Below the pieces are notes generated by a model. It was not told where the DNA came from. It did not search any database and saw only the letters and a list, made by a program, of their open reading frames with translations. From Lactiplantibacillus daoliensis (GTDB taxonomy: Bacteria; Bacillota; Bacilli; Lactobacillales; Lactobacillaceae): a stretch of 64,000 nucleotides of DNA. A program made the translations under genes and the position numbers. This document shows positions 52,954 to 61,855 of the stretch, in pieces. The stretch covers positions 124,001 to 188,000 of the forward strand of contig NZ_BJDH01000001.1 of NCBI RefSeq assembly GCF_005405005.1, written 5' to 3'. Within the stretch, counting starts at the first letter, position 1, and every line of letters starts with the position of its first letter.

Positions 52954-54474
52954 CTATTTCGTCAGCAAACGATCGATGGCAACTAATTGGTACAACTGTA
53001 TAGACTCCGGTAAACTACCAACCTTGAAGCCAAAGTAATCATCTAACTTACTTAAACGATATTTAGCTGTATTCCGGTGTACAAATAACTGCTGGGCGGT
53101 TACTTCCACGTTTCCTTTGGCATCAAGCAGAAACACACGCAATGTTTTCAGCAAATCGGTAGACAAGTCATGCAACGATTGCAATTTCTTGGTTAGTTTA
53201 GCCGGCGACTGTTTGATTAGTCGTTGGCAGTCGGCCGCAAAAGTTAATTCATTATCCGTAAAAGCCGTATTCAGCGGAAAAATTTGACGACTAATTTTCA
53301 ACTGATGCTGATTTGCAGCGTAAGCACCGCTTAGCTCGGCCAAGTTCGATAATGAAGTGAAACGAGTACTAACAACTTTCAGCCGAGTCGTGTCAGTGTT
53401 CAAAGCTGCTTGCCAAGCTTCCCATTCATGATAACTCGGCAAATCGGCTAGCGGCAACAACACTAGTTCACCTTGATACCACTCACAGATGACTCGACCG
53501 ACATAATTAGTCGCAGTTTTTCGCATTTGCTGCTGATACTCAGTCGGATTAGTCACTGGGGCTAACGGATGAATAATTAGTAAATTCCGTAATTGGGCCG
53601 GTTCCAACTGCAAAGCCGTCAATAACTGAGTGAGTTTTTGCGGTTGATTTTGCATGATTGCTGCGACTAGTTCCGCAGACTGATTGTTGGCCAAGTCATG
53701 ATTGTCCCAGAGATTCAATGCAATCCGCAACGTTTCAAAAGCTTGTTGTTGCATTGTTTTACTAAGCTGACCACGTTCTCGATAAAGCGTCACCTGACGC
53801 GTAGGCGACAACGCTAACTGATAACTATTTCCGTCAACGGTTTGGGTGAACACCGCTGACCAATCCAGTGTATTCGTCGGTGGCCATTGCTGTGAACTTA
53901 ATAGTTGCTGATTCTGATCCGTTAAGGCAACTGATACCTTGAGTCGATTGCTGAGTAACCGGCTCACCATATCAAAATTTTGACGATAACTTGGCATAGT
54001 CGACACTTGTTCAATCAGTTCCGTTGCAAAATTGGGATGGACTAATTGATCGTTATAAACCGAATACAAGATTTCAGAAATAACACTACTATATGTAAGA
54101 TTAGGTTCATTTTTAGGCATACAAATAATCAAAAAACTCAGCCGATCCGCCAGTTCTAACACTTCTGGCTGAATTTCTGGGACAATCAGGCCAACATAAA
54201 ACCACACGACCCCAATTTCTCCTGCCGCCGCCAAGGTTTCAATATTCTGGCATTGGGCTTCAACATCATCACGAATACTCGCAAAGGCCGTCAAAATAAT
54301 TTCATCGGTGTTGAACTTGATATGTTGATAAATCTCCGTCTGAATCAACGACGGTTGTGAATATTCTAGGACACTAACTGACCCAACCGTTTTGGTTAAA
54401 GCACTGCGACCAGCCAGCACTTGAGCACCTTTCAAAGACGGTAACTTCAAGACTTCTGCCACTGTCAAACTCAT
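52954..54474 (-). CDS. PucR-family transcriptional regulator
   Basis: 506 residues. The N-terminal purine-catabolism-regulatory domain (SLTVAEVLKLPSLKGAQVLA) binds a small signal molecule, the middle is GGDEF-like sensor material, and the C-terminal HTH_30 helix-turn-helix has LLKTLRVFLLDAKGNVEVTA and NTAKYRLSKLDDYFG. Probably activates the permease-DUF917-HyuA operon when its ligand, perhaps a purine or hydantoin derivative, is present. ATG 54474 has GGAGGTGGTTTG. Own terminator; the operon starts downstream. Confidence 0.88.
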   Translation of the reverse strand: MSLTVAEVLKLPSLKGAQVLAGRSALTKTVGSVSVLEYSQPSLIQTEIYQHIKFNTDEIILTAFASIRDDVEAQCQNIETLAAAGEIGVVWFYVGLIVPEIQPEVLELADRLSFLIICMPKNEPNLTYSSVISEILYSVYNDQLVHPNFATELIEQVSTMPSYRQNFDMVSRLLSNRLKVSVALTDQNQQLLSSQQWPPTNTLDWSAVFTQTVDGNSYQLALSPTRQVTLYRERGQLSKTMQQQAFETLRIALNLWDNHDLANNQSAELVAAIMQNQPQKLTQLLTALQLEPAQLRNLLIIHPLAPVTNPTEYQQQMRKTATNYVGRVICEWYQGELVLLPLADLPSYHEWEAWQAALNTDTTRLKVVSTRFTSLSNLAELSGAYAANQHQLKISRQIFPLNTAFTDNELTFAADCQRLIKQSPAKLTKKLQSLHDLSTDLLKTLRVFLLDAKGNVEVTAQQLFVHRNTAKYRLSKLDDYFGFKVGSLPESIQLYQLVAIDRLLTK

Positions 54475-54546
54475 CAAACCACCTCCAGTTAATGACAATA
54501 TTAACATATGATGGCATTAATATTAAAGAATACTCATTTTGACCAT

Positions 54547-54577
54547 AAAAAAAGTGATACATTGCTGCATCACTTTT
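54547..54577 (-). terminator. Terminator of the DsbA-like gene
   Basis: Reverse strand AAAAGTGATGCA GCA ATGTATCACTTTTTTT. Confidence 0.75.
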
Positions 54578-54591
54578 ATCAAACCAGTTTA

Positions 54592-55110
54592 CTAACCGCG
54601 ACTAATCTCAAATAATTGCTTTAATGGCACCAACTGCTCATCAAACCGCTTCTCGCCATCAAAAATTAGTGTTGGCAGACTCGTAATACCATTCGCACAA
54701 ATTTGGTCGTCAACTGCCGTTTTGACGGCACTTGCCGCTGGATAAGGAGTTACGCCATACATTTTTTCAAGGTAGGCTGGCACCTCCTCATTGGGCAACT
54801 CGCGTAAAACTTGCTGTTGCGTGAAAACAGCTTCGATATACGTCAATGCCGCTTGGGGATGCTGATAATCAATATAACCATTGGCGGTATTACCATTTCG
54901 CAAAGGTTCCTTAATCTTATTCCAGAACTTCAAATGCAACTGGAGCTGTCCCTCATCAACCGCTTTAAATAAATCGGCAACATTCGGTAGCCACCATTCT
55001 TGCGTATCCACACAACCCAAATTGAGAATCATGGTTAACGTATGTGGCGCATCTGCTTGACCAAGATTAATCGTGTTTTCATCTGAATAATCAAAATTTA
55101 CTGTGCTCAT
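54592..55110 (-). CDS. DsbA/thioredoxin-fold protein with a single-Cys active site
   Basis: 172 residues. The start MSTVNFDYSDENTINLGQAD lacks a signal peptide; a thioredoxin-like fold follows, with LNLGCVDTQEWWLPNV at the place of CxxC, where only one Cys remains, and ANGITSLPTLIFDGEKRFD, whose cis-Pro is intact. Such DsbA-like cytoplasmic proteins may reduce or glutathionylate rather than oxidise. ATG 55110 follows GAGAGGCTG. Monocistronic. Confidence 0.75.
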   Translation of the reverse strand: MSTVNFDYSDENTINLGQADAPHTLTMILNLGCVDTQEWWLPNVADLFKAVDEGQLQLHLKFWNKIKEPLRNGNTANGYIDYQHPQAALTYIEAVFTQQQVLRELPNEEVPAYLEKMYGVTPYPAASAVKTAVDDQICANGITSLPTLIFDGEKRFDEQLVPLKQLFEISRG

Positions 55111-55175
55111 ATTATTTCAGCCTCTCTTTTCACAACAATACTAGTACGATCATAAAATCACTAGACTATTTTAGT

Positions 55176-55206
55176 AAAAAAGTTGCCTCAAAATCTGAGA
55201 CAACTT
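55176..55206 (-). terminator. Terminator of pepN
   Basis: Reverse strand AAGTTGTCTCA GATT TTGAGGCAACTTTTTT, 14 bases after the pepN stop. Confidence 0.85.
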
Positions 55207-55219
55207 CATAATCATTAAC

Positions 55220-57754
55220 TTATTTAACTGCTTTCGCCACGGCATCATTAACCGCAGTTTGTTCAGCCTCAATCAAGCTAACACGGCTCGCAATCACTTT
55301 GGTATCCATCGTGATTTCACGTGTCAACCCAGGTGTATTCAGTTTAGGCTCAAAGAATGCTTTGAACTCAGCTAAGCGCTTAGCTGTCCGGAAAACGCCG
55401 GCAGTTACGGTAATATAAGTGGTAAATTCCATATCCCCACCAACCGTCTTTTCCAACCAAGCCCAATCGTTGCGAATCCAGTCCCAAGCAGCTTGTTCAC
55501 CAGCATCGTTACTCAAGACGCCACGATACCAAGCCCGTAAATCTTGTGGCTTAACCGTATCAGCATCTTCAAAGGCTTCAATTAAACGGGCAATTAATTT
55601 TGCATCCGTCGTGCTAGTCAACGCAACACAGATATCTGCCTTGTAACTGGCGTCAGAGGTTTGCCGATAAGCACTCAACAGCTTGTCAAACAAGGCGTCA
55701 TTACCAAAATGCTTGACTTCATTACGTAAGATTAAAATTCGCACATCCGCCGATAAGGCATCCAAATGTCCAGCTTGGCCTTCAAACAATTCATGAGCAG
55801 CCAAAATGGTCCCAGCATTTTCAGCATACAACGCCGCGTTCAAAATAACCGGCCGTGAGAGTTGATCATCAATGGACTCACCATCATTGGCCGTCCAACC
55901 TAAGCGTTTAACTTCCGCCTGGCTCAATTGATCATATAATGCCTTCAATTGTTGTTCCGCCTCAGAAGCAGGATCAACAAAGCGTTTCAAGTCACCAGCC
56001 ACGCGGTAAAGTGCAACGTTCACGACGGTTGATTGACTATTGGCAAACCGTGCTAATAATGGCACAACAGCCGCATACGAAATTTGCCGACCTTCAGCTA
56101 AAAGCCGCAAGTCTTGCAACATCTGAAGCTGTGAAATGGCATCCAAGTTTTCGGCATCGCTCAAAATATCGTCTAATAAGGTTTGATCGTATTTGACGAT
56201 AAAGTGTGAGTTATTCCCCACATTTAGCCGGAATGGTTCACCAGCAGCTTGACGTAGTTCGGCGTAGTCACCTAGCGTGATCCGTTCTGCATCAAAAATT
56301 TGTGGTGCCGCATCATAATTACTATTGAGTGGAATTGACCAACGCCGATTAGCGTCATGGCCGTCGCCAATGAAGAATTGTTGTTGCGCAATTGTCAATT
56401 GACCGTCAACCACTGCTGCAGAAACAACTGGATAACCTGGTTGTTCCAGCCATGAATTCATGATTGCTGCTAAGTCAATACCGGAAGCATCGCCCAAGGC
56501 CTTCCAGAGGTCAGCCCCAGTGGCATTACCATATTGATGGGCTTCAAAATACTGTCTCAAGCCTTGACGTAGCGCATCGTCACCAATCAGAGCGCGAACC
56601 ATAACGAGCATCCGTGCACCTTTGGCATAGACAATGGCGCTGTCAAATAAGGAATCAATTTCAGCAGGATCTTCAACTTGCACATGAACTGATTGCACGC
56701 CATCCGTGGCATCCCGTTGCAAAGCAGCTGGTGCTTCAGAAGTCTGGAAGGTTTCCCAAATATGCCAATCTGGTTCAATCGCGTCAACCGCTACATATTC
56801 CATCATGTTGGCAAAACTTTCATTTAACCAGAGATCATCCCACCACTTCATTGTCACTAGGTCGCCAAACCATTGATGCGCTAATTCATGCGCAATCACG
56901 GTTGCTACCCGTTGTTTCATGTCTAAAGCAGTGTTGTCAGGATCGAGTAAGAGGTAAGCTTCTCGATAAGTGACCAAGCCCCAGTTTTCCATCGCACCGG
57001 CAGAGAAATCTGGCAAAGCCAGCTGCCATGAATGTGGTAATGGATATGGCTTTTGATAAAAGTCTTCATAAAATTCAATCGAACGTTTAGCAATATCTAA
57101 AGCGAAATCAAGTTCATTGGCTTGATGAGCCTTCGTCCCGAAGACCCCAACTTTAACGTCGCTCTTCGTTGTGGTGAGCTTGCTTTGTAATTCACCAAAG
57201 GCAAAGGCAATTAAGTATGTGGACATCTTAACGGTCGACTCAAAATAATGCACGCCAGCTTCAACTTTGACTTCTGGCATGTTACTGATCGTCGTTTCGC
57301 CAGCGTGTTCGTCATATTTGATTGCTAAATCGAAGGTTGCTTTAGCCGCCGGTTCATCAATACATGGGAAAGCTTGGCGAGCCGCAGTCGTTTCAAACTG
57401 TGTCCCGATAATTTGCTTCTTCTCACCATTAATTTCGTAATATGATGGATAAATTCCCATCATCGTATCCGTTAACGGCGCGGTATAATCAATGACTAAT
57501 GTCACGTCACCAGTTTGTACTAAATCGATATCAATAGCTTCTTGTGCTGGATTATCCTTAAAGGATACCGTTTTCCCGTCAGCTTTGACCGCTGATACGG
57601 CCAACCCTTTTTGATTAATACTAATGGTTTTAACTTTAGCATCACCAGTAATCGTTGTTTGACCAGTGATTAATTTTTGGGCACGGTTAATATCAAGATA
57701 GATATTGTAGTGCTTTGGTTGGAATTTATGAAAAAGACGCGTTGATTCACTCAT
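55220..57754 (-). CDS. pepN: Aminopeptidase N (peptidase M1)
   Basis: 844 residues, the usual size. The GAMENWGL exopeptidase motif, the zinc site HELAHQWFGD with the second ligand in LWLNESFANMMEY are intact. Cytoplasmic broad-range aminopeptidase that completes casein-peptide breakdown in lactobacilli. ATG 57754 follows AGGGGGAAACTC. Own terminator. Confidence 0.96.
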   Translation of the reverse strand: MSESTRLFHKFQPKHYNIYLDINRAQKLITGQTTITGDAKVKTISINQKGLAVSAVKADGKTVSFKDNPAQEAIDIDLVQTGDVTLVIDYTAPLTDTMMGIYPSYYEINGEKKQIIGTQFETTAARQAFPCIDEPAAKATFDLAIKYDEHAGETTISNMPEVKVEAGVHYFESTVKMSTYLIAFAFGELQSKLTTTKSDVKVGVFGTKAHQANELDFALDIAKRSIEFYEDFYQKPYPLPHSWQLALPDFSAGAMENWGLVTYREAYLLLDPDNTALDMKQRVATVIAHELAHQWFGDLVTMKWWDDLWLNESFANMMEYVAVDAIEPDWHIWETFQTSEAPAALQRDATDGVQSVHVQVEDPAEIDSLFDSAIVYAKGARMLVMVRALIGDDALRQGLRQYFEAHQYGNATGADLWKALGDASGIDLAAIMNSWLEQPGYPVVSAAVVDGQLTIAQQQFFIGDGHDANRRWSIPLNSNYDAAPQIFDAERITLGDYAELRQAAGEPFRLNVGNNSHFIVKYDQTLLDDILSDAENLDAISQLQMLQDLRLLAEGRQISYAAVVPLLARFANSQSTVVNVALYRVAGDLKRFVDPASEAEQQLKALYDQLSQAEVKRLGWTANDGESIDDQLSRPVILNAALYAENAGTILAAHELFEGQAGHLDALSADVRILILRNEVKHFGNDALFDKLLSAYRQTSDASYKADICVALTSTTDAKLIARLIEAFEDADTVKPQDLRAWYRGVLSNDAGEQAAWDWIRNDWAWLEKTVGGDMEFTTYITVTAGVFRTAKRLAEFKAFFEPKLNTPGLTREITMDTKVIASRVSLIEAEQTAVNDAVAKAVK

Positions 57755-57841
57755 GAGTTTCCCCCTAAATTATTAGATTAGCTTCATTATACGACACTTT
57801 AAGCCATGGCGGGAATGGTTTGACTAACGAAGCATGATTAT

Positions 57842-57875
57842 AAAAAAATAACTCGAATTTTTAATCGTCCGAGTC
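57842..57875 (-). terminator. Weak terminator after the first DUF4767 gene
   Basis: Reverse strand ACTCGG ... TCGAGTTATTTTTTT. The stem is short, but the T tract and the place right after the stop suit a terminator. Confidence 0.5.
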
Positions 57876-57885
57876 ATCGTTAAAA

Positions 57886-58917
57886 TTAATCATCTTGTTC
57901 GCGTGTCTTAGTTTCATCACCGTATGTGAAACCTTTGAGTTGGGTTGCCACTGATCTGCTTCGATAGCCATTGCCGTCAAACCAGGCACGTGCACCACTA
58001 CCCATCATTAGCACTGGAATCTGCTGACCATCAAAATACTTATAGCGAAGATATTCGTAATCACCTGCACCAGCAGTTTGATTAATTCCTCTAATATTCA
58101 ACATCTTAGGTGTAATCGAATCTGCGTAACTTAACTTCAAATCTTTAATATTGAGAGGTTTCATCGTTTCAACATCATCATCAAGCATCCAGTACCAAGT
58201 CCCGTTATACCCATTTGGAATCCGTTGAGGTGACGCATTAACAGCTGGTTCAACATCCGCATTCAAACTCGCATCCGTCTTGATCGCTGGCTTGACACCC
58301 GTCACAATTTTAGCAAAACCCGCTTGGAGTTCTGCATTTTGCGTATCCTGAATATAGAAAGTATCACCATTGGTTGTTTGTGACATGAAGACAACTGGTC
58401 GTTGGTTGTGTAGACAGAATAAGTAAGACGTTGGGAAACTTTCGCCACCATCTTTACCACCAGTTGCAGCGGCAACAATCTGGAATTCTTTACCATTTTC
58501 ACCGTTCGTTGACCACGACAAGTCGACAGGTTGATTGCCCCAGCTCACGCGGTTATTCATTTCGCCACTAGTAATGGCTTTAGGGAAAATGTACCCAAGA
58601 TGATTGGGCTGTTTGCCATCATAAGTGCCTTGATAGGTTTGCCCCATTTTTGCTTGCCATGATTTCATAAACGCTGATAATTGTTTTTCTTTGCTAGCGT
58701 TCCATAATGTTGTGGCAGCCTTACTCGACTTAGATGACGACTGTGGCGTGACCTGATTCGAGCTTTTTGATTGCGTAGTGTTAGTAGATTTATTGACTTT
58801 TTTCGCCGTTCTACTTGATTCACTGGTTTTACTACTGGTTGACTGCTTAGTCAGCTTCCCCGAACATCCAGTTAATAAAAGTACCCCGACTAGCGCTGCT
58901 GTCCATAATTTTTTCAT
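57886..58917 (-). CDS. DUF4767 lipoprotein with a C-terminal extension
   Basis: 343 residues. Signal peptide with lipobox (VLLLTGC at Cys21), a Ser/Thr/Lys-rich linker, then the DUF4767 domain (LWNASKEKQLSAFMKSWQAK, GQTYQGTYDG, LSWSTNGENG, YLFCLHNQRPVVFMSQTTNG), and a further domain of about 120 residues absent from its paralogue (NGTWYWMLDDDVETMKPLNI...). It is probably a surface-exposed lipoprotein; function unknown. ATG 58917 lies behind a hairpin that is preceded by GGGGGG. Tandem paralogue of the next gene. Confidence 0.85.
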   Translation of the reverse strand: MKKLWTAALVGVLLLTGCSGKLTKQSTSSKTSESSRTAKKVNKSTNTTQSKSSNQVTPQSSSKSSKAATTLWNASKEKQLSAFMKSWQAKMGQTYQGTYDGKQPNHLGYIFPKAITSGEMNNRVSWGNQPVDLSWSTNGENGKEFQIVAAATGGKDGGESFPTSYLFCLHNQRPVVFMSQTTNGDTFYIQDTQNAELQAGFAKIVTGVKPAIKTDASLNADVEPAVNASPQRIPNGYNGTWYWMLDDDVETMKPLNIKDLKLSYADSITPKMLNIRGINQTAGAGDYEYLRYKYFDGQQIPVLMMGSGARAWFDGNGYRSRSVATQLKGFTYGDETKTREQDD

Positions 58918-58955
58918 TTGTTGCGAATACTCTCCCACTTAGAGTATTCTCCCCC
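58918..58955 (-). promoter_or_regulatory. Hairpin between a distant Shine-Dalgarno and the start codon
   Basis: Reverse strand order: AGGGGGGA, then GAATACTCT AAGTGGG AGAGTATTC (9-bp perfect stem), then GCAACAA and ATG. Linear distance from GGGGGGA to ATG is over 30 bases, but if the hairpin folds only about seven bases remain. The second DUF4767 gene has the same layout. Confidence 0.65.
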
Positions 58956-59169
58956 CTACTTAATTTAATTGACTTGTATTAAGTTTAACCTTTGTCACAA
59001 TAATTGCAATCGTTATCAGTTGCATCACACAACTGTTTTTTTACAAAAAAATCATCATGTTGATCTCATAACTGCACGACCAACATAACGATTCTTATTT
59101 TCAGCTCAAATACTATTCAGGAGCGATAGCATTTTATCAATTTTTAAATAATCATCAACAAACTACATG

Positions 59170-59901
59170 CTAGTTCTGACCGGCCACGATCTTAGCAAAA
59201 CCAGCCTGGAGTGCTGCATTCTGCGTATTTTGAATGTAGAAAATGTTGCCATTCGTCGTTTGTGACATATAGACCACTGGCTGCTGATTGTGGATACAGA
59301 ACAAGTAAGTCGTTGGGAAGCCTAGTTTGCTTTGGTTGCCAGTTGCAACCGCCACAACCTGATAGGCTTGCCCATTCTCACCATTAGTTGACCATGTCAG
59401 GTTAACCAATTGACCACCTAGGCTAACGCGACCATTTAACTGACCACTGGTGATTGCGTCAGGGAAGACAATTCCAAGATGATTAGGGTTATCGCCATTA
59501 TAAGTGCCTTGATATGTTTGACCCATCGCTGCTTGCCACTGTCCCATAAATGCGGCTAATTGTTGCGTCTTAGTCGCATTCCAGACCGTCGCGGTTGCTT
59601 GAGTTGTTTGAGTCGTCGACTGGCTAGACCGAGTTACAGCTGGCGCGGTGGCTTGGCTGGCAGACGGTGTGGTCGCACTGACCTGACTGCTCGATTCCGC
59701 TTGACTGCTGGCTTTCATGGCAACGGCGGAACGTGTTGATTTAACTGACTTAGTGACCCTTTTTGCGTGTGTCGCCTTAGCAACCGTTTTAGTGCTACGA
59801 ACTGACTCGCTGGATTTACTAGAAGCTTGCTTGTTATTATTCCCAGAACATCCGGTTAATAATAAAGTCCCAACTAATACAACTGCCCATAATTTTTTCA
59901 T
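59170..59901 (-). CDS. DUF4767 lipoprotein, single-domain paralogue
   Basis: 243 residues. Lipobox LLLTGC, a long Ser/Thr/Ala-rich linker and one DUF4767 domain (VWNATKTQQLAAFMGQWQAA, QTYQGTYNGDNPNHLG, LTWSTNGENGQAYQVVA, TTNGNIFYIQNTQNA). It is about half identical by eye to the domain in the downstream paralogue, suggesting tandem duplication. Starts at ATG 59901 behind the same hairpin architecture. No terminator is obvious before the next gene. Confidence 0.85.
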   Translation of the reverse strand: MKKLWAVVLVGTLLLTGCSGNNNKQASSKSSESVRSTKTVAKATHAKRVTKSVKSTRSAVAMKASSQAESSSQVSATTPSASQATAPAVTRSSQSTTQTTQATATVWNATKTQQLAAFMGQWQAAMGQTYQGTYNGDNPNHLGIVFPDAITSGQLNGRVSLGGQLVNLTWSTNGENGQAYQVVAVATGNQSKLGFPTTYLFCIHNQQPVVYMSQTTNGNIFYIQNTQNAALQAGFAKIVAGQN

Positions 59902-59942
59902 AAGCTACGAATGCTCACCATATTGAGTATTCTTCCCCCCTA
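59902..59942 (-). promoter_or_regulatory. Hairpin between a distant Shine-Dalgarno and the start codon (second copy)
   Basis: Reverse strand GGGGGGAA, then GAATACTCA ATATGG TGAGCATTC (8 of 9 paired), then GTAGCTT and ATG. The pair at the top is A-T here and T-A in the other copy: a compensatory swap. The rest of 59943-60172 is AT-rich sequence in which I see no gene. Confidence 0.65.
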
Positions 59943-60172
59943 CTCATTCTAATTTGCCTCAACTTAATTTTACGCCATGTTCAACTAAATACAAGCGCTT
60001 TCAGCAGTGATATATCAATATTTTCACCAATCTTAACTATTTCGCAACTTAATCAAAATTTTTAGTTTTTCTAGCTAAATTTTCTATAAAAATCAGCTTG
60101 CTAGCGAATGCCAAATGATCGCTATTGTCGCTTTTTCGGCTTGTCATCTCAGCCATTTTATCGTATTTCTAG

Positions 60173-60201
60173 TTGACAAGTTATTAAAAACAGTGTAAAT
60201 T
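60173..60201 (+). promoter_or_regulatory. Promoter of the lyase-MFS operon
   Basis: TTGACA (60173-60178), a 17-base spacer and TAAATT (60196-60201). It ends just before the palindrome at 60207. Confidence 0.6.
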
Positions 60202-60206
60202 AATTT

Positions 60207-60246
60207 AAATTACAAAACAATTAGAAAACTATTTATTTTGTAATTT
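60207..60246. promoter_or_regulatory. Operator-like inverted repeat before the lyase-MFS operon
   Basis: AAATTACAAAA (60207-60217) and TTTTGTAATTT (60236-60246) are perfect 11-base inverted arms separated by 18 bases. It lies at or just after the transcription start, a usual place for a repressor. The regulator is not in this window. Confidence 0.55.
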
Positions 60247-60285
60247 AATTCATATACTTATTCACACTTAGGAAGGAAGTACGCC

Positions 60286-60894
60286 ATGTCATTTCAAGTA
60301 ACTACTGTTAGTGCCGCACCGGACGTCACTCATAATCCAGCAACTTCGGCTTTTTATTTACCTGGGGATCTTGTTGCCACCCAATTATTAGGTGAAGCAA
60401 ATGAGGGCCTCTTGTCTTTATCTGAGTATGCAGACTATTTTAGTTATATGCGTCTGTTAACAGATCAACCCTTTTGGACAGATGGCCAAGCCGGTTTCGG
60501 AAATCCACTCAACACTTACTTTACAATAAAAGAACTCGAACAGCGAGGTGCCGATGTTATTCTGCTTAATGATCAGCGCTATCCCGCACACACTCAAGAT
60601 GATCAGCGCTCAGCCACGGGTTTGGCCGACTTTGCTGGTAAATTAAAAGCAGGCGTCGATGCTCACAACGCGGCCGATACTGAAATTTGGGCCAAATTAG
60701 ATTGCTTCAGTGAATATGGTGCTGCGGGATTACAAAAACACGCCGATATTGCTAAAAAAATTGGCGTCACTGGTCTCGTCGTTGATCACGCACCAGTCAA
60801 TGCCTTAACAAACTTGAAAACAACATTGCCAGTCAGCTTTGTTGAACGCGCCGGCGCCGCACCAACAGATGTCACCTACTTAGTTCAATATTAA
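60286..60894 (+). CDS. Catalytically dead, shortened isocitrate lyase/PEP mutase-family protein
   Basis: 202 residues. It aligns in order with residues 80-230 of the next gene product: WTDGQAGFGNPLNTYFTIKE against FADADTGYGDTENVARTVRS, VILLNDQRYP against GLFIEDQVWP, then helix-strand pairs. The metal-binding second Asp is Gln (Q68), the acidic loop residue E is Asn (N95), and the catalytic KRCGH loop is AHTQDD. The protein should therefore be a pseudoenzyme. ATG 60286 follows GGAAGGAAG. It leads the operon; a regulatory or heteromeric partner role is inferred. Confidence 0.75.
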   Translation: MSFQVTTVSAAPDVTHNPATSAFYLPGDLVATQLLGEANEGLLSLSEYADYFSYMRLLTDQPFWTDGQAGFGNPLNTYFTIKELEQRGADVILLNDQRYPAHTQDDQRSATGLADFAGKLKAGVDAHNAADTEIWAKLDCFSEYGAAGLQKHADIAKKIGVTGLVVDHAPVNALTNLKTTLPVSFVERAGAAPTDVTYLVQY

Positions 60895-60911
60895 CCGGAG
60901 GAATTACATAT

Positions 60912-61814
60912 ATGAAAACATTTGCTGACAAACGAACTACTTTTAATAAATTATTGACCGCCCCCGAAATTCTCAGTATGGCGGTCGCGCCAGATGCCTT
61001 AGCCGCGCGTGTCGCCGAAAGTGTTGGCTTCAAAGCTGTCTTTTGCGCTGGCTACGCGACCAGTGCCAGCACGCTAGCACTGCCTGATCGTGGTATTCTC
61101 GATTTTGGGCAGATGCTACATAAACTTCGTGAAATTGTCGCAGCTGTCAGTGTTCCGGTCTTCGCCGATGCTGATACCGGTTATGGCGACACAGAAAACG
61201 TTGCGCGAACCGTACGTAGTTTTGAAGCTGCTGGTGCCGCAGGACTATTTATTGAAGACCAAGTTTGGCCCAAACGTTGTGGTCATATGGCTGGGAAGAG
61301 TGTTGTTCCAGCCGAAGAATTAGCCGCTAAGATTCAGGCAGCGGTTGCGGCCCGAAAGCATCAAGACTTTCTCATCATGTCTCGAACTGATGCCCGCCAA
61401 GTTAATGGGTTACAGGACGCGCTTGATCGTAGTAAATTATACCGTCAAGCTGGTGCCGATATCGTCTTTGTTGAAGCACCCCAAAGCGTTGACGAGCTCA
61501 AGACTATTGCTCAAACTTTTCCAGAGACACCCCTCATGTCAAACATGATTGAAGACGGCGACACGCCCTTATTAACAGCTAAGCAACTCCAAGACATTGG
61601 CTTTAGTTTCACCGTACATCCCAATGCACTAACCTATGCCCATGCTTATGCCGATCGTGAACTATTGTCAGAGCTGGCAACAACCGGTAAAACCGCCAAA
61701 AGTCGTGCGCATATGATTGCGTTCAATGATTTCAATCACTTTGTCGGTCTTGAAAAGTTAAACGCGCTCGAGGCTGAATATGCTCCTGAGAAAATGACTT
61801 CATTTATCGAATAA
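60912..61814 (+). CDS. Isocitrate lyase/PEP mutase-family lyase (oxaloacetate- or methylisocitrate-type)
   Basis: 300 residues. The family's FADADTGYG metal site (D86, D88), FIEDQVWPKRCGH with the catalytic Cys123 and SRTDAR are intact. Homologues cleave C-C bonds of 2-methylisocitrate, dimethylmalate or oxaloacetate, or make C-P bonds; the substrate cannot be read here. ATG 60912 follows CCGGAGGAATTACATAT. It lies 17 bases after its dead homologue and 41 bases before an MFS transporter, so the three probably act together on an imported organic acid. Confidence 0.88.
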   Translation: MKTFADKRTTFNKLLTAPEILSMAVAPDALAARVAESVGFKAVFCAGYATSASTLALPDRGILDFGQMLHKLREIVAAVSVPVFADADTGYGDTENVARTVRSFEAAGAAGLFIEDQVWPKRCGHMAGKSVVPAEELAAKIQAAVAARKHQDFLIMSRTDARQVNGLQDALDRSKLYRQAGADIVFVEAPQSVDELKTIAQTFPETPLMSNMIEDGDTPLLTAKQLQDIGFSFTVHPNALTYAHAYADRELLSELATTGKTAKSRAHMIAFNDFNHFVGLEKLNALEAEYAPEKMTSFIE

Positions 61815-61855
61815 TATCGTTCATTGACAATTAAATACGAAAGGTCGCAACTTAT

